Part shown: positions 34,080 to 45,095 of the stretch, piece after piece
Layout of the letters: each line of letters starts with the position of its first letter
Position numbering within the stretch: position 1 is the first letter of the stretch
Source of the DNA: Mesostigma viride
Lineage: Eukaryota; Streptophyta; Mesostigmatophyceae; Mesostigmatales; Mesostigmataceae
Reading direction: 5' to 3'
Assembly (NCBI GenBank): GCA_009746045.1
Contig: RPFO01002048.1
Location: forward strand, 245,001-309,000
DNA: 64,000 nucleotides
Translations under genes and position numbers: made by a program
Notes under the pieces: model-generated
What the model was told of the DNA's origin: nothing
Databases searched by the model: none
Seen by the model: the letters and a program-made list of their open reading frames with translations, nothing else

Positions 34080-37000
34080 TTAGAAGTCATTATCGCTGCC
34101 CTCCTTGCCATCATCGTCGTCCTCAATGCCTGAAAGCTCTTCATCCTCGTCGCCTTCATCGGACTTGTCATCGTCGTTGTCATCATCGTCATCACCATCC
34201 TCCTCAATAAGGTCCTGTGATGACAGCGATGCCAAGTGGTGGGTAGACGTGAGCACAACAAGCACCGCCACGTGAGTAAAAAACGTTATAGCGCTTTACG
34301 ACGGTTTCACACCAGCATCCGTGACACTTCCTCAGGCAGGAGGTTCAATTTTGTCCAAGAATGGAAAACGGACTCAAAACCCTTAGAGCGGTTAAACTGA
34401 GGTTACATCAGCCCACCGATGATGTCAGATGACACAACCAACTATGTTGGGCGAGGCATGCCTGATACCCTGCAGAACCTAAACCACGTGCCCCGTTCCA
34501 ATGTTGTATCACTAGAAGTATCAAGCCAGCCTCACCACCCCCACCCCTCCTCCCACGCGCATGCCAGCCTCACCACCCCCACCCCTCCTCCCACGCGCAT
34601 GCCCGCCTCACCACCCCCACCCCTCCTCCCACGCGCATGCCCGCCTCATCACCCCCACCCCTCCTCCCACGCGCATGCCCGCCTCATCACCCCCACCCCT
34701 CCTCCCACGCCTCAGTACCTTATAAACCCTCATTGCGCACGCCACTCACCCCCGACTCTGCGTCATCGTCATCGTCGTCCGACCCGTCCTCATTGATGGA
34801 CACGTGGGTGGAGCCGCTGCCGTCGCTGAGCTCCTCGCTGAGGTCGCTGTCCGAGTTGTCCCCGTCCTTGTAGCCCATGATGCTGCCGACGACCCGCGAC
34901 GTGCCGCGCGCCTTGTCCTTGCCGCCGCCACGCTGGGGAGTTGGGAGCACGCATGCACACGCACAAGCAGCCGTACACGCACCCACACCCGCACCGGCAG
35001 ACAGACAGGCACATCCACCCACTAAGCACGCAGACAGGGAGAGACACCCACAAAGGCCCGCTCACACAAGAGCACACACATCCACACAGATATCCACGCC
35101 CACATGCACACACCGAGACGCAGGCACACGGGAGCACGGCTGCAAAGGCCCACACGCACACGCACACGTGAGGCTCATAGGTCGGGTGTCAGGCTTCTTC
35201 ACGGGGGACAAACGAGGGCAACTTTGTGCCGAGGCTTGGAGCGCAAGTACGTGACACAAATGAATGTAGAGGTACTTTTTCGCTAGCCGCCGCCACGCAC
35301 TGCGCACGGCACCGTCGCCATGCACCCATTCGCCAGCACACACCGCACGCCCCACATCCACCCGGGAAACTTACTGCATGCACCATCCTGCTATGTGCTG
35401 CATCCTTTGCATGCTCCAGCAACCCATGAGCCCACAACCACCTTGCCCTGGCCGGTGCCCTTGCCCTTGCCCTTGCCCTTGCCCTTGCCCTTGCCCTTGC
35501 CCTTGCCCTTGCCCTTGCCCTTGCCCTTGCCCTTGCCCTTGCCCTTGCCCTTGCCCTGGCCCTTGCTAGGCTCGGACCTCCCCATCCACTTTCAGCGCGA
35601 ACATATTTAACCACGGGGCCCCGCCACGCAATGTGCCAGACACGTGGTTGGATCCCTTCTTCTTGCCCTTAAACTTGCCCTCACCTTGCCCTTGACGTGC
35701 TTGGAGCCCTTCTTCTTGCCCTTGCGCTTGCCCTCATCGCCGCTTCCCTCGGACGCGGGGCGGTACACGTCGCCCTCGATATTGGCTTCATCCACCTGCG
35801 CCTCCCCACGCAGGATGCGCAGCTCCTGCGGCAGCACAGCGTACGCAAGTAAACATGCCCGTGACGGAACAGGAGGAGTGAGAGAGGGCATGCGATGCAC
35901 AATCCTCCCCACGCAGGATGCGCAGCTCATGCAGCATCACAGCGGACGCAGCAGATGTAGCCATATGCTCATAACAGAACAGGAGTGAGAGAGTACACGA
36001 GCCACAATCCTCCCCACGCAGCTTCTGCGAGACAGGAAGCTGGAGGCTGCCGATGTATACCGAACAAAGCAGAGGGATGAGCAGAGGAAGGGTAGGAAAC
36101 AACCCCCGCCCTGCAGGATGCACAGCTTCTGGGACACGAATAAGCATGCACGCAAGGGATAGGAATAGGAAAAACCGCCCGGTGGAGACATTTCTCACCC
36201 GCCAGATGCAGATAAGGTCCAGCCCCCCAATTAAGCCTGACACCCGAAGCCCGAAACCTTAAACCCGAAACCCTAAATAGTCGCCACCCACCTCCTCCAA
36301 CAGCCGCACCTGCATGTCTTTGCATGGTGGCCAGATTTATTTGTTACAGCAAGCAACTAGCTGGCACCCATTTCCTCCCGCTCATGCATGCACTTGCACT
36401 GTGGCTGACTCCCCAACTACCATTCCTACAGCAATCACTAGGGGGGAGTCCCCCAGACAAGGCACGAATAACAACCCTGTCACGCCCCTTTGGCGACCCC
36501 TTTGGCCATCCCTTTGTCCACCCCATTGGCCACCCCTTTGTCCACCCCTTTGGCCACTCCTTTGGCTTCCAATACGGTTGCAAGAGCCGCGTGCCCACCT
36601 CCTCGCGCAGCCGCTTCTGCATGCGCTTGAGCTCCCTCTCGGTCTCCTCCACCCGCTCCTGTTCCGCGCGCCGGTGCCGCTCCAGCTGGCTCTCCAGGTA
36701 CTCCAGGTTGCGGAACCGCTCGAGGTAGACGACATAGAGCGCCTGCAGGTCCACCTGCAGCTTCTCGTAGTCGTCCATGTAGGCGGGCCTGGTGCAAAAA
36801 TATACAAGAAAAGGGCACAACCACATGGTTCAATAACAAGTTTTAGTGACAGGACCACCTGCAGCTTCTCGTAGTCGTCCATGTACGCCGGCCTGGTGCC
36901 AAGTTTATATAGAAATATGGTGAACAATGATGGCTTGATCATAAGTAATACACGGCGTGAGGGGTCCACCTGCAGCTTCTACATGTCGTCCAAGTGCACG

Positions 37001-40000
37001 GGTCATAGCCTGGTACCACATCTGAACAACATACTGTATATATGCTTTGACGTTCTGTGCATACGCTTTGACGTACGGTATATATCACTGGGTATGAGGA
37101 GGCCCTGCCTGCTACAGGAATGGTGGCCCTGCCTGCCGTGGCGCATGTCATGCAGCCTAGTGGCAGGCGGCCAGGGGAGAGTACGGTGGACGCTTCGCAC
37201 GCTCATCCACCCGTTACCCCTTGCCGCTACCCACCTACCATCCACAGTTACAGCGCCATAAACCAATTGGACCACCCACCCACCCACCCACCCACCCACC
37301 CACCCACCCACCCACCCACCCACCCACCCACCCACCCACCCCACGCTCTGCAGCATCCTTGCTTGCTCATGCACCCTTCCACCCATGTTGCCAGCTGCCC
37401 ACCTCACGCTTTCCAGCGTGCTCGTGGGCTCATCCATCCCTTTAGCCAACGATTCCACCCACACCCCTCTGCAGCGTTCTTGCTTGCTCCTCCATCGCTT
37501 TTAACCCATGATTCCAACCACCCACCTCATGCCCTTTATGTGCTCATGAGCACATCCATCCCTTTCAATTCATGATTCCACCCACCCACCTCACGCTCTG
37601 CAGCGTGCTGAGCCGCTTCTCGCCGCGCTCCAGCTCCGCCTGCCGCTTCTCGATCTTCTGCTCGAGGCTCTTCTCTGTTTGGGGCGGCAAAAGGATACGG
37701 TGAGGAGGGAATGGGATATAGATGGGGAGGCAAAAGGATACGGTGAGGAGGCAATGGGATATAGATGGGGAGGCAAAAGGATACGGTGAGGAGGCGATGG
37801 GATATAGATGGGGAGGCAAAAGGATACGGTGAGGAGGCAATGGGATATAGATGGGGAGGCAAAAGGATACGGTGAGGAGGCAATGGGATATAGATGGGGA
37901 GGCAAAAGGATACGGTGAGGAGGCAATGGGATATAGATGGGGCGGCAAAAGGATACGATGAGGTGAGGAGACATGGGTGGGACAATACATTGTAAGAGGG
38001 GAGCGCAAGAACTTCCAGGCTCTTCTCTGCGGGGAGAGAGGCAGGGGGGAGAGACCGGGAACCCAGAACAAGGCAGGGTGATAGTGACATGCGGGTGGGG
38101 AGCAGGGCATAAGAGAGAAGCGATGGTGTGATGCTCCAGGCTCTTCTCCGTTTAAGGTGACAAGAGGGAGCGATCGGGGAACAGGGGGGAGAGAGCAGGT
38201 TGTACGAGAGGAGGGCATGGCTCTTCTCCATGCAGGTAGATGGCGCAGGGCAGGGCATGGTGGGGAGGGACCAAACAACAAGAGCCGATGGCAAGCCAGT
38301 GTGTTCCCAACCTGTGGCCCTCTGCACAGGTGAACATGACTACCGCTTCGCAAGGCAACCCCCTTCGCAGGTTGGAGTGTGAAAATATTGGACAAGCGGG
38401 GGCAGCCTCCCCACAGCCTAGTCCTTGCTGCTGACCTCGCAGGCCACCTTGTTCCCAGAGAATGGGCAGACAGAGAATGGGCAGACAGAGAATGGGCCGA
38501 TGTGAACCCCCCCACAGGCTCTGCCCATCACGCCACATCCCATGAACAGGGCTGCCCATCACGCCACATCCCATGAACAGGGCTGCCCATCACGCCACAT
38601 CCCATGAACAGGGCTGCCCATCACGCCACATCCCATGAACAGGGCTGCCCATCACGCCACATCCCACGAACAGGGCTGCCCATCACGCCACATCCCATGA
38701 ACAGGGCTGCCCATCACGCCACACCCCACGGCATGACCACGTCCCATCTCGCAGGCACACCATCCTCTCCACTGGCTGCCATCCCCTGTGCCCCAATCCA
38801 CCATGTTCTTGCCCACCCCACATGGCCCCCTACCCCCCCCTTACATGCCCCCCTAACCCCCCACCCCACATGGCCCCCTACCCCCGTTCCCCCTGCTGCA
38901 GTGCGCACCGTCTTTCTGCAGGTTTGCCAGCGTGGCTTCCACGTTGGCAACGTTCTTCCCCCCCCATGACAGGCCCCACACCCCCTCATCCCCTTGTTCA
39001 CCCCCCTACTGTGGCGCACCGTCTTTCTGCAGGTTTGCCAGCGTGGCTTCCACGTTGGCCACGTTTTCCCCCACGGCAGCAATGGCCTCTCGCACCGCTC
39101 GTTCAATGTCATCGATGTCCATGTTGCGGCCGACAGCACGCATGCGCGCCTCCTGCGAACAGAGGTTGGCGGGTGAGGGCATGGGGGCATAAGTGCATAG
39201 GGGCGGGGGCATGGCCCACAAACCCCACCTTGACCGCCTGCCCTTCACCCCGCCCCACCTGTACGCCGCCGCCCCCCCACACACACACATGCCGACCACC
39301 TGCCCCCCACCTCCCCCATCCCCCATCACACCCATCTTCACTACTCCACACAAACCTGAAAATGCCCCCCCCTTCCCCACCTATCTTTTACCTGCCAACT
39401 CCAACCTCCCCTACCCCCCCACCTTGCGGTCCGGCTCCCTCTCGCACGCGTCGCAGATCCACGAATAGCGCGCCTGCTGCCCCGCCCACCTTCACCTGCC
39501 CCCTTACAGCACCACCTTACCACCCCCCGCCCACCTTCACCAACCCCCACCAGCATGCATAACCCCCCCACACCAACCTTGAGCTCAGGCTCCCTCTCCA
39601 GCGCGTCGTAGAGCACGGCGCCCCGCTGCGTGATCTCGCTGGTCAGAGCGCGCGTGACCTTGGCGTCAAACATCTTGGCGTTGAAGGTGAACTCGTTCAG
39701 ATCGTCGCCCGCCTGGGGTTGGGGGTGGTGCAGTGAACCACACAGGTACAGGTATAGTGAATGCACATTACAGTGAACTCGTTCAGGTTGTTGCCCGCCC
39801 GGGTTGGTTGCGCATGGCACAGTGAACACACAGGCATATAGTGAACGCGCACGTTTATCGAGAATGCACATGGTCTCAGAACTAACAAATATGGTGAGCG
39901 CGCTTGTTAGAATATACGCATATTTGGTTAGCACACTAATAGAATATACACATATGTGGTTAGCGCGCTTGTTAGAATATGCACAAATATGGTTAGCACA

Positions 40001-40482
40001 CTAAATAGAATATACACAAAAATGGTGAGCACACTAAATAGAATATACACATATGTGGCTAGCACAATAGAATCTACGCACGCGTGGTCAGCACACTTGT
40101 TAGAATATACACGTATGTGGTTAGCGCACTGGACGTACGGTATATGAACTCATCCACGTCATCGTCTGTCAGCGGGCATGCAAAGAGCAATCTATGGGCA
40201 GCGAGTATGCATGCAGAGTGGACATTTGTATTGAGAACACAAGTACGGCGGACAGGGGCTGATACTCCACGCAGACATGCTGCAGAAGACAGTTCGATAC
40301 GGCAATGTCATCATTGCTGCATCGTTGCTGTGCGTGTGCAGCAATGACAGATATAGGCGATAAAGGTATGAGGGAATTGTATGCATGTAGTGACTTCACA
40401 CGTCACGTGCACCGATAGAGTAAGCAACAGTGCCTAGTCCGCCCACGTAGGCCACCCGCAAGCGAAATCACCAGCAGAGAGA

Positions 40483-40563
<81 letters not shown>

Positions 40564-42983
40564 GAGAGCGAGTGTGTGGGTGTGGGTGCGCGCGTGTGGG
40601 TGTGGGTGTGGGTGTGGGTGGGTGGGTGCGTGCGTGTGTGAGTGGGTGGGTGGGAGGCAAGGTGAATGGATGCAACGGCACGAACAGATGTGCGAGGCCA
40701 GCGGATGGGTGCCCAGCCGATGAGAGTGTGTGTGTGGGCTGATGAGTGCCCTTTGGGGCATAGACAGGCTGAGCACGAACACGAGAAACACGATGAATGG
40801 AAAGCACGTGACTGCGCACCATGGCGGAGGCTCAAGAAGCCGCTGGCCAAGAGCACGCGCTGGGCTAATCGAGCGACGGGCTAGTCCTGCCACCCGGCAG
40901 AGACCACAGGGTCACTGTATGCCACATGCAACAAGTAGCCGCATGGCCGCCCCCTCCCCCTCACAGCCAGCACTACGCCAGCGCAGGCTCAGGCCAGCTG
41001 TGTCATTATCCCAAGCAATGGAAGCAATACGGTCAGCATGGGGACCAGTACTGGCGCCTCATCCCCAGCATCCCCCCCCTTCTTCCACGGCTCCCAGCAC
41101 ATCCCCATATGCCACCCCCTCACACTCCTGCCTCATAACCTGGTCCCGGCAAGGCCTAATCCTAACTCATAAAGCCTGCCATGCCACCGGTTCAGCCTCG
41201 TTCCCCTGCCGACGGATCCCAGTGCTTGCTGCGGCCATCACGTGTGAATGTAGCTGCCATTATCGCGTATGGTCACCAGCGCACGTTGAGGTAACGCTCA
41301 TCTCATGGCCAGCCCGCGTGCATGACCGGGCGCACCTCGTCATCATCGCCCGCTGATGCGTAGAGCACGCTGGCTATTTTTAGCAGCTCCTTGACCGCGT
41401 AGCCGTCAGCCGCGTACAGCCGCTTGATGTTCAGCTTGATGTGCGCGCGTTGCAGCTGGGGGGGCAAGGGAAATGAGTTGCCAGGGGGGGCGAGGTCAGC
41501 GCGTTGACAGGGTGTGAGTGGAGGGGAGGGCGTTGCCGGGGGCGTCGGAGGAACGGGCGTCGACAGGAAGTGGAGGGGGTGGGCGGGGTGTGAGGGGGAT
41601 GGGGGGGGAGGCATGTGAGAGGTGGAGGTGACACTTATGAAGAATTCTACGTGAGATAACCGACTTATGATGACAAAGCCTATCTACGTGAGGTAACCGA
41701 CTTATGATGACAAAGCCTATCTACGTGAGGTAACCGACTTATGATGACAAAGCCTATCTACGTGAGGTAACCGACTTATTATGACAAAGCCTATCTACGT
41801 GAGGTAACCGACTTATGATGACAAAGCCTATCTACGTGAGGTAACCGACTTATGATGACAAAGTCTAACGATGGAAGTAGACCAATGCTAGCAGGCGTCC
41901 ATGGTGCATGGCATGGTGGGATTGTAGATGGGGCGACCGTTCGCAGAAGGCGAGACATCCAAGCATCCCCTCCCACAGCAGGGTACAGGGGCACATATGC
42001 GTGTGACAAGTCCAGGCGGGGGGCCAACGAGCGGGGACAGCGGGTGCTATGGGCCATTGAAAGGTGGCGAGCTGCTGAACGGACACCAAACAAGTAGGTG
42101 GGCCTTATTAGCAAAAGGACAGCGAGCCTATGCATGTGATGAATGAGCGGAAGTGCCATGCGGTTGATATGAGGCTATTCGCTACCCAAAAAGGCAGCGG
42201 AAAAGTCAGGCAGGGGGGTGTGGGCGGGGTTGGTGCAGACCAGCATGTCGGGAGCCACAAGGGCGTGGGAACTGCCGGCCGTGTAACGGAGACGTGGCAT
42301 TCTCAAGGTACGCTGTAAACGGCACGCGTTCTCCTGGACACCGTTCCGGGGCGATGCATGCCGGCTGCCATCGTGCGCGACAACAGGACAGCGACGATAA
42401 GCCCGGCCAAACGCAACAATATTGGTGAGTCCTCACCATGAAATGCGCGGTGGCTTTAAGGAAGGCGACGCGGTCTCTTTCCGTCGAAATGTCATCTGAT
42501 ATGTCCGCCGCTGCTGGATCATATCTGCGGAGCAAAATTTTATATCCCGTGACTCTCCCAACGGAGGCGCGTGAATGAATGAATGCATGCATATCTGCGG
42601 AGCAAAGAGGAAGAAAGTAAACAGAATTTAGAACACTCACTGCGCGAGGTCGACATCTCGACGTGTTTGTCTGAGAAATTAAGGTGCCTACCTCATTGCC
42701 AGCCAGTACAGGCAGTCTGCGACCAGCTCAAAATTTGGTGTCCTGAAATTCTCCATGGAGACCAAGCGAGGGTATCCCAGAGATCGCATGATCTCCGTGA
42801 AATCTGCAGGCATGAGCGAAAAAGCAAACAAAGAAGCACGTTCTTCTCAGCTTCAAGATACTTATGCTCAAAATCATGCCGGCGTGAGCTCAAGGGGTGT
42901 CAACAGCAACAAGGCGCGTACCAACCCTTTCCAGAAATACAGCCATGGCACACAAACGTACTTCGTAGCTCCCGAAAAGACAT
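34080..42983 (-). CDS. IFT38 / CLUAP1, intraflagellar transport complex B protein
   Basis: Complete gene with 11 exons (5' to 3'): 42983-42962, 42803-42692, 42524-42437, 41455-41336, 39712-39578, 39152-39020, 37674-37590, 36788-36599, 35825-35685, 34932-34750, 34214-34080. This gives 1344 nt, 447 residues plus TAA, near the usual family length (a little over 400). All junctions are GT-AG and in phase. It starts MSFRELR; then [33 protein letters not shown] and [20 protein letters not shown] form the N-terminal calponin-homology-like domain (about 1-115). Coiled coil spans about 170-300 ([28 protein letters not shown]). The acidic tail ends GSDNDF, as in animal CLUAP1. IFT38 is a peripheral IFT-B subunit needed for building cilia, so the organism is ciliated. 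Every large intron carries repeats. Confidence 0.96.
34527..34715. repeat. 36-bp minisatellite, about 5 copies
   Basis: Unit CCTCACCACCCCCACCCCTC followed by CTCCCACGCGCATGCC, in the last IFT38 intron. Read on the minus strand it contains several GGTG steps near the exon 10 donor. Confidence 0.88.
35458..35568 (-). repeat. Hexamer array (GGCAAG on the minus strand) echoing the exon 9 end
   Basis: About 18 copies of CCTTGC (plus strand). On the gene strand exon 9 ends AAGGGCAAG before the donor GTGAGGGCAAG, and GGCAAG is the array unit. Between exon and array lies a further diverged copy (GGGCAAGTTTAAGGGCAAG). The remaining intron to 34933 is rich in CACACG microsatellite. Confidence 0.8.
35800..36140 (-). 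repeat. About 100-bp module carrying the exon 9 acceptor, 4 copies
   Basis: The exon 9 start GAGCTGCGCATCCTGCGTGG and the sequence before it recur upstream on the gene strand around 35935, 36025 and 36130 (GAGCTGCGCATCC, AGCTGCGTGGGG, AGCTGTGCATCC) with pyrimidine-rich intron sequence between. Only the copy at 35825 joins in frame and resembles the family. Confidence 0.82.
36740..37017 (-). repeat. Exon 8 start with its acceptor, triplicated
   Basis: The true exon 8 starts at 36788 after CACCAG with GCCCGCCTACATGGACGACT and so on. Near-copies lie at about 36905-36856 and 37017-36967. The middle copy keeps CACCAGGCCGGCGTACATGG, an intact-looking acceptor and coding start. The last copy has a disrupted reading. 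Confidence 0.88.
37269..37600 (-). repeat. Decoy donors after exon 7 and a (GTGG)n/(CCCA)n run
   Basis: On the gene strand exon 7 ends CACGCTGCAGAGCGTGAG before gtgggtgg. Within the next 260 bases similar endings recur (AACGCTGCAGAGGGGTGTGG, CACGCTGGAAAGCGTGAGGT, GATGCTGCAGAGCGTGGGGT). The last runs into about 18 copies of GTGG (plus-strand CCCA, 37269-37345). The array thus extends the donor motif itself. Confidence 0.85.
37685..37965. repeat. 43-bp minisatellite before exon 7
   Basis: About seven copies of a unit with GATGGGGAGGCAAAAGGATA CGGTGAGG, on the upstream (acceptor) side of exon 7 of IFT38. On the gene strand each unit brings CCTTTTGCC-type pyrimidine runs. Further upstream, AGAAGAGCC (the exon 7 start) recurs near 38025, 38143 and 38222 as decoy acceptors, two after a GCAG or similar. 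Confidence 0.88.
38519..38735. repeat. 31-bp minisatellite, 7 copies
   Basis: Unit GCTGCCCATCACGCCACATC followed by CCATGAACAGG, in IFT38 intron 6. Copies differ by one base. Confidence 0.93.
38902..39068 (-). repeat. Exon 6 end with donor, duplicated
   Basis: The true exon 6 end (CTGCAGAAAGACG|gtgcgcc at 39020) is copied, with about 50 bases of exon, some 110 bases downstream on the gene strand (38902-38960). That copy also ends CTGCAGAAAGACGGTGCGC. It is an intact decoy donor attached to a pseudo-exon. Confidence 0.9.
39418..39805 (-). repeat. Exon 5 flanked by copies of its own start and its own end
   Basis: Upstream on the gene strand (39805-39770) CGGGCGGGCAACAACCTGAA copies the exon 5 start CAGGCGGGCGACGATCTGAA. 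Downstream (39455-39418) GCGAGAGGGAGCCGGACCGC AAGGTGG copies the exon 5 end GGAGAGGGAGCCTGAGCTCA AGGTTGG. The outer copies do not fit the conserved protein, so exon 5 is 39712-39578. Confidence 0.85.
39885..40130. repeat. Degenerate 30-40-bp repeat
   Basis: Repeated blocks of TGGTTAGCACACT, TTAGAATATACAC and CATATGTGG in IFT38 intron 4. It is AT-rich and about seven irregular copies long. Confidence 0.8.
40483..40660. repeat. (GA)n and (GTGGGT)n microsatellites
   Basis: About 35 GA dinucleotides (to about 40565), then a GTGTGGGTGTGGGTGGGTGG run, in IFT38 intron 4. Confidence 0.95.
41637..41865. repeat. 37-bp minisatellite, 6 copies
   Basis: Unit CGACTTATGATGACAAAGCC followed by TATCTACGTGAGGTAAC, in IFT38 intron 3. 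Confidence 0.93.
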
Positions 42984-45095
42984 CTTGGGAAAATATTAGC
43001 GGTAAATGTATGCGAAGGACTGTTGAAATATACTGTTTTGCTAACTTCTTCTAAACTCGGACATATTTAAACGCGGCATTCCTTGCTCGCATTTTCAAGC
43101 TGCCCAGCGGTTGTAAACGGTGGCCATAGCCAACTCGCGTCCATTACTAAATTAGCATTGCTCGGAGTCGCGACTGCAGCATTAATTGTCTAAGGCCATG
43201 TTGATTACGGATGACCGTTCGAATTTACTCAAATAGTAGCGGATCTATCGTATCTTACCGTTCACGTACTACGGAGAATTCGCCCTTGTTGTTGATGCCC
43301 ACGCCGCACAATTAATACCCCTGTCGGACCCTGGTCGGACCACCGGCGGGATGCGCAACAGCAAGAAATTATAAAAGATTTGGCCGTTAAAAAAAAAAGT
43401 TACATATAGAAAAACAAAAAAATTGATCAAATCAAATGGGCCCTGTTGTTGATCGAACAGGCTTTACCGGAGCTTACCGGCTACCGCATGTGACGGGCTT
43501 CGAGCCTTGGACAACTGTGCTGGCGTCGGCATCTGCCACTTCATATGCCTTCAGAAGTTGCCAAGTAAACGACATCAAAAGGGCGAAAACGAAAAAGTCT
43601 GCCGTTGTTATCTAACTATATTAAAAACTATATTAAATCTGAACATCTGGCATCTGACATAACCGTGATTGATAAATGACTGAAATCGAAAGTGAAAATT
43701 AGCCCAAGCTAGAACCGTCCGATCCCATGTTGTCTACTGTATGGTTTAATTAATATTATTTTTAATAAAATACAAGTTTTGCGGGCTTCGCCCGCGACAT
43801 TAGAGCTTGTTCTTTTTGTGGCCGGTCCCCGGCCAGGGAGCCCCGGCTAGGGAGATGTGAGTCACCACGTACCTCCGTCGAGTGCCAAGTGGCACTAGTC
43901 CCGCCAAGGAGCGCGCGCTAGCTTTAGAGTTTCGACCACAAGATTCACGGAGTTTGGCAAAAGGGTGAAGGAAAAAAATCCGGAATGCTAGAAGGCCTCT
44001 GAAGGTTCGAACCCGGTACGTCACGATTGATCGTACGATGAGGTGTGCCTTGGCGCCTGAAGTCTACGTAAGCAATTTCATCAGAAGTTGCACAATATGT
44101 ACATTGCTACAAAGGGACAAACTGCGCAACCGCGCAGTGGACGGAGCTCGCGAACTACGTCTTGCGGAGTTCAACTAGCTCCAGATTGACTGCTACCCCT
44201 GCACGGGAGCGCGATGCGCGCGGGGATGAGTGACCTCGCCGCAGACAGCAGGGAAAAATCGCTTACAGGCGGTGGAGCACAGGAAAATCCACGTGTGAGC
44301 TTCCTGCGCGTTTGTAACGGGATATCGCCAACAGAAAGTTTGCTCCAACAGCCCAAAAGTTTGCGACGGTTATATCTGGAGCTCGCGAACACAGGAAATC
44401 GCAGAGTTTTCTAGTAGGAGCCATCTGGGCATACGGACCTCTGCCAAATGGCTCATCTGGATGTAACGCTTCAGAAACCTCAAAAATGGGCGCGCCGTGG
44501 TTTGACCTTTTCGTGATTGGTCGCAACGAAATTTCGCGCAGCTCATTCGTCAAGCGGACCGTAAGTCGCGCCGCTGAGTGGCTGGAGCCGAAAGCCGTTC
44601 GAAAGAGTGTTAGCTAAAATTGTGCCAAGGCTGCGTTTTACAAGCTTTAGTATATATGTTGATAAAAAATATAAAACGAATTCCATGTTGTCGGGACGAA
44701 ACCTCCCGACAAGTAGGACAGGCTGACTACAGGATGCAACTCGCGATCATTAATTGGCGCGCTCTGGTGCATCAAAAGTGGATACGGACAGCGACCACGA
44801 AGGGCGACCAGCCCGCCACAAATCCGTCTCCGTTGCCTTACTTCTGTTGCTGTCCCCGTGTCTCATGATGTAAAAAAACAAAAGCAAGTGCGCCTGCACA
44901 CCTCCATCGCTCCCGGCCGTGCTCACAACCGGCATTTACTCGAATGAACGTGTTTTATCGTAGTTGTGCTGATAGGGGCTATGGCAAAGCCTGCGTGACA
45001 TGCCATTGTCTGATAGGCTGTGAGCACCGTTGTCTTGCCCATTTCTTGCAGGTAATTGTGTGGTAAATGGGCTTCTAAGCCTTGCGCAAACTACC
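42984..45095. promoter_or_regulatory. Intergenic spacer between divergent genes
   Basis: 2.1 kb between the start codons of IFT38 (minus) and the coiled-coil gene (plus), so it must hold both promoters. It is AT-richer than the genes. Notable are an A run at 43390, an AT stretch at 43745-43770 followed by a perfect hairpin GCGGGC-TTC-GCCCGC at 43780-43794, and a pyrimidine stretch ending TTTCTTGCAG at 45050 that looks like the acceptor of a 5' UTR intron. No TATA box could be assigned with confidence. No gene is recognised inside. Confidence 0.5.

Noticed and set aside
39422-39475. Alternative IFT38 exon ([16 protein letters not shown])
   Set aside because: Its end copies exon 5's end, it lacks a good acceptor, and IFT38 proteins have no such insert.
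43960-44040. tRNA gene suggested by GGTTCGAACCC near 44004
   Set aside because: The T-stem does not pair, and no acceptor stem, D-arm or anticodon arm can be drawn.
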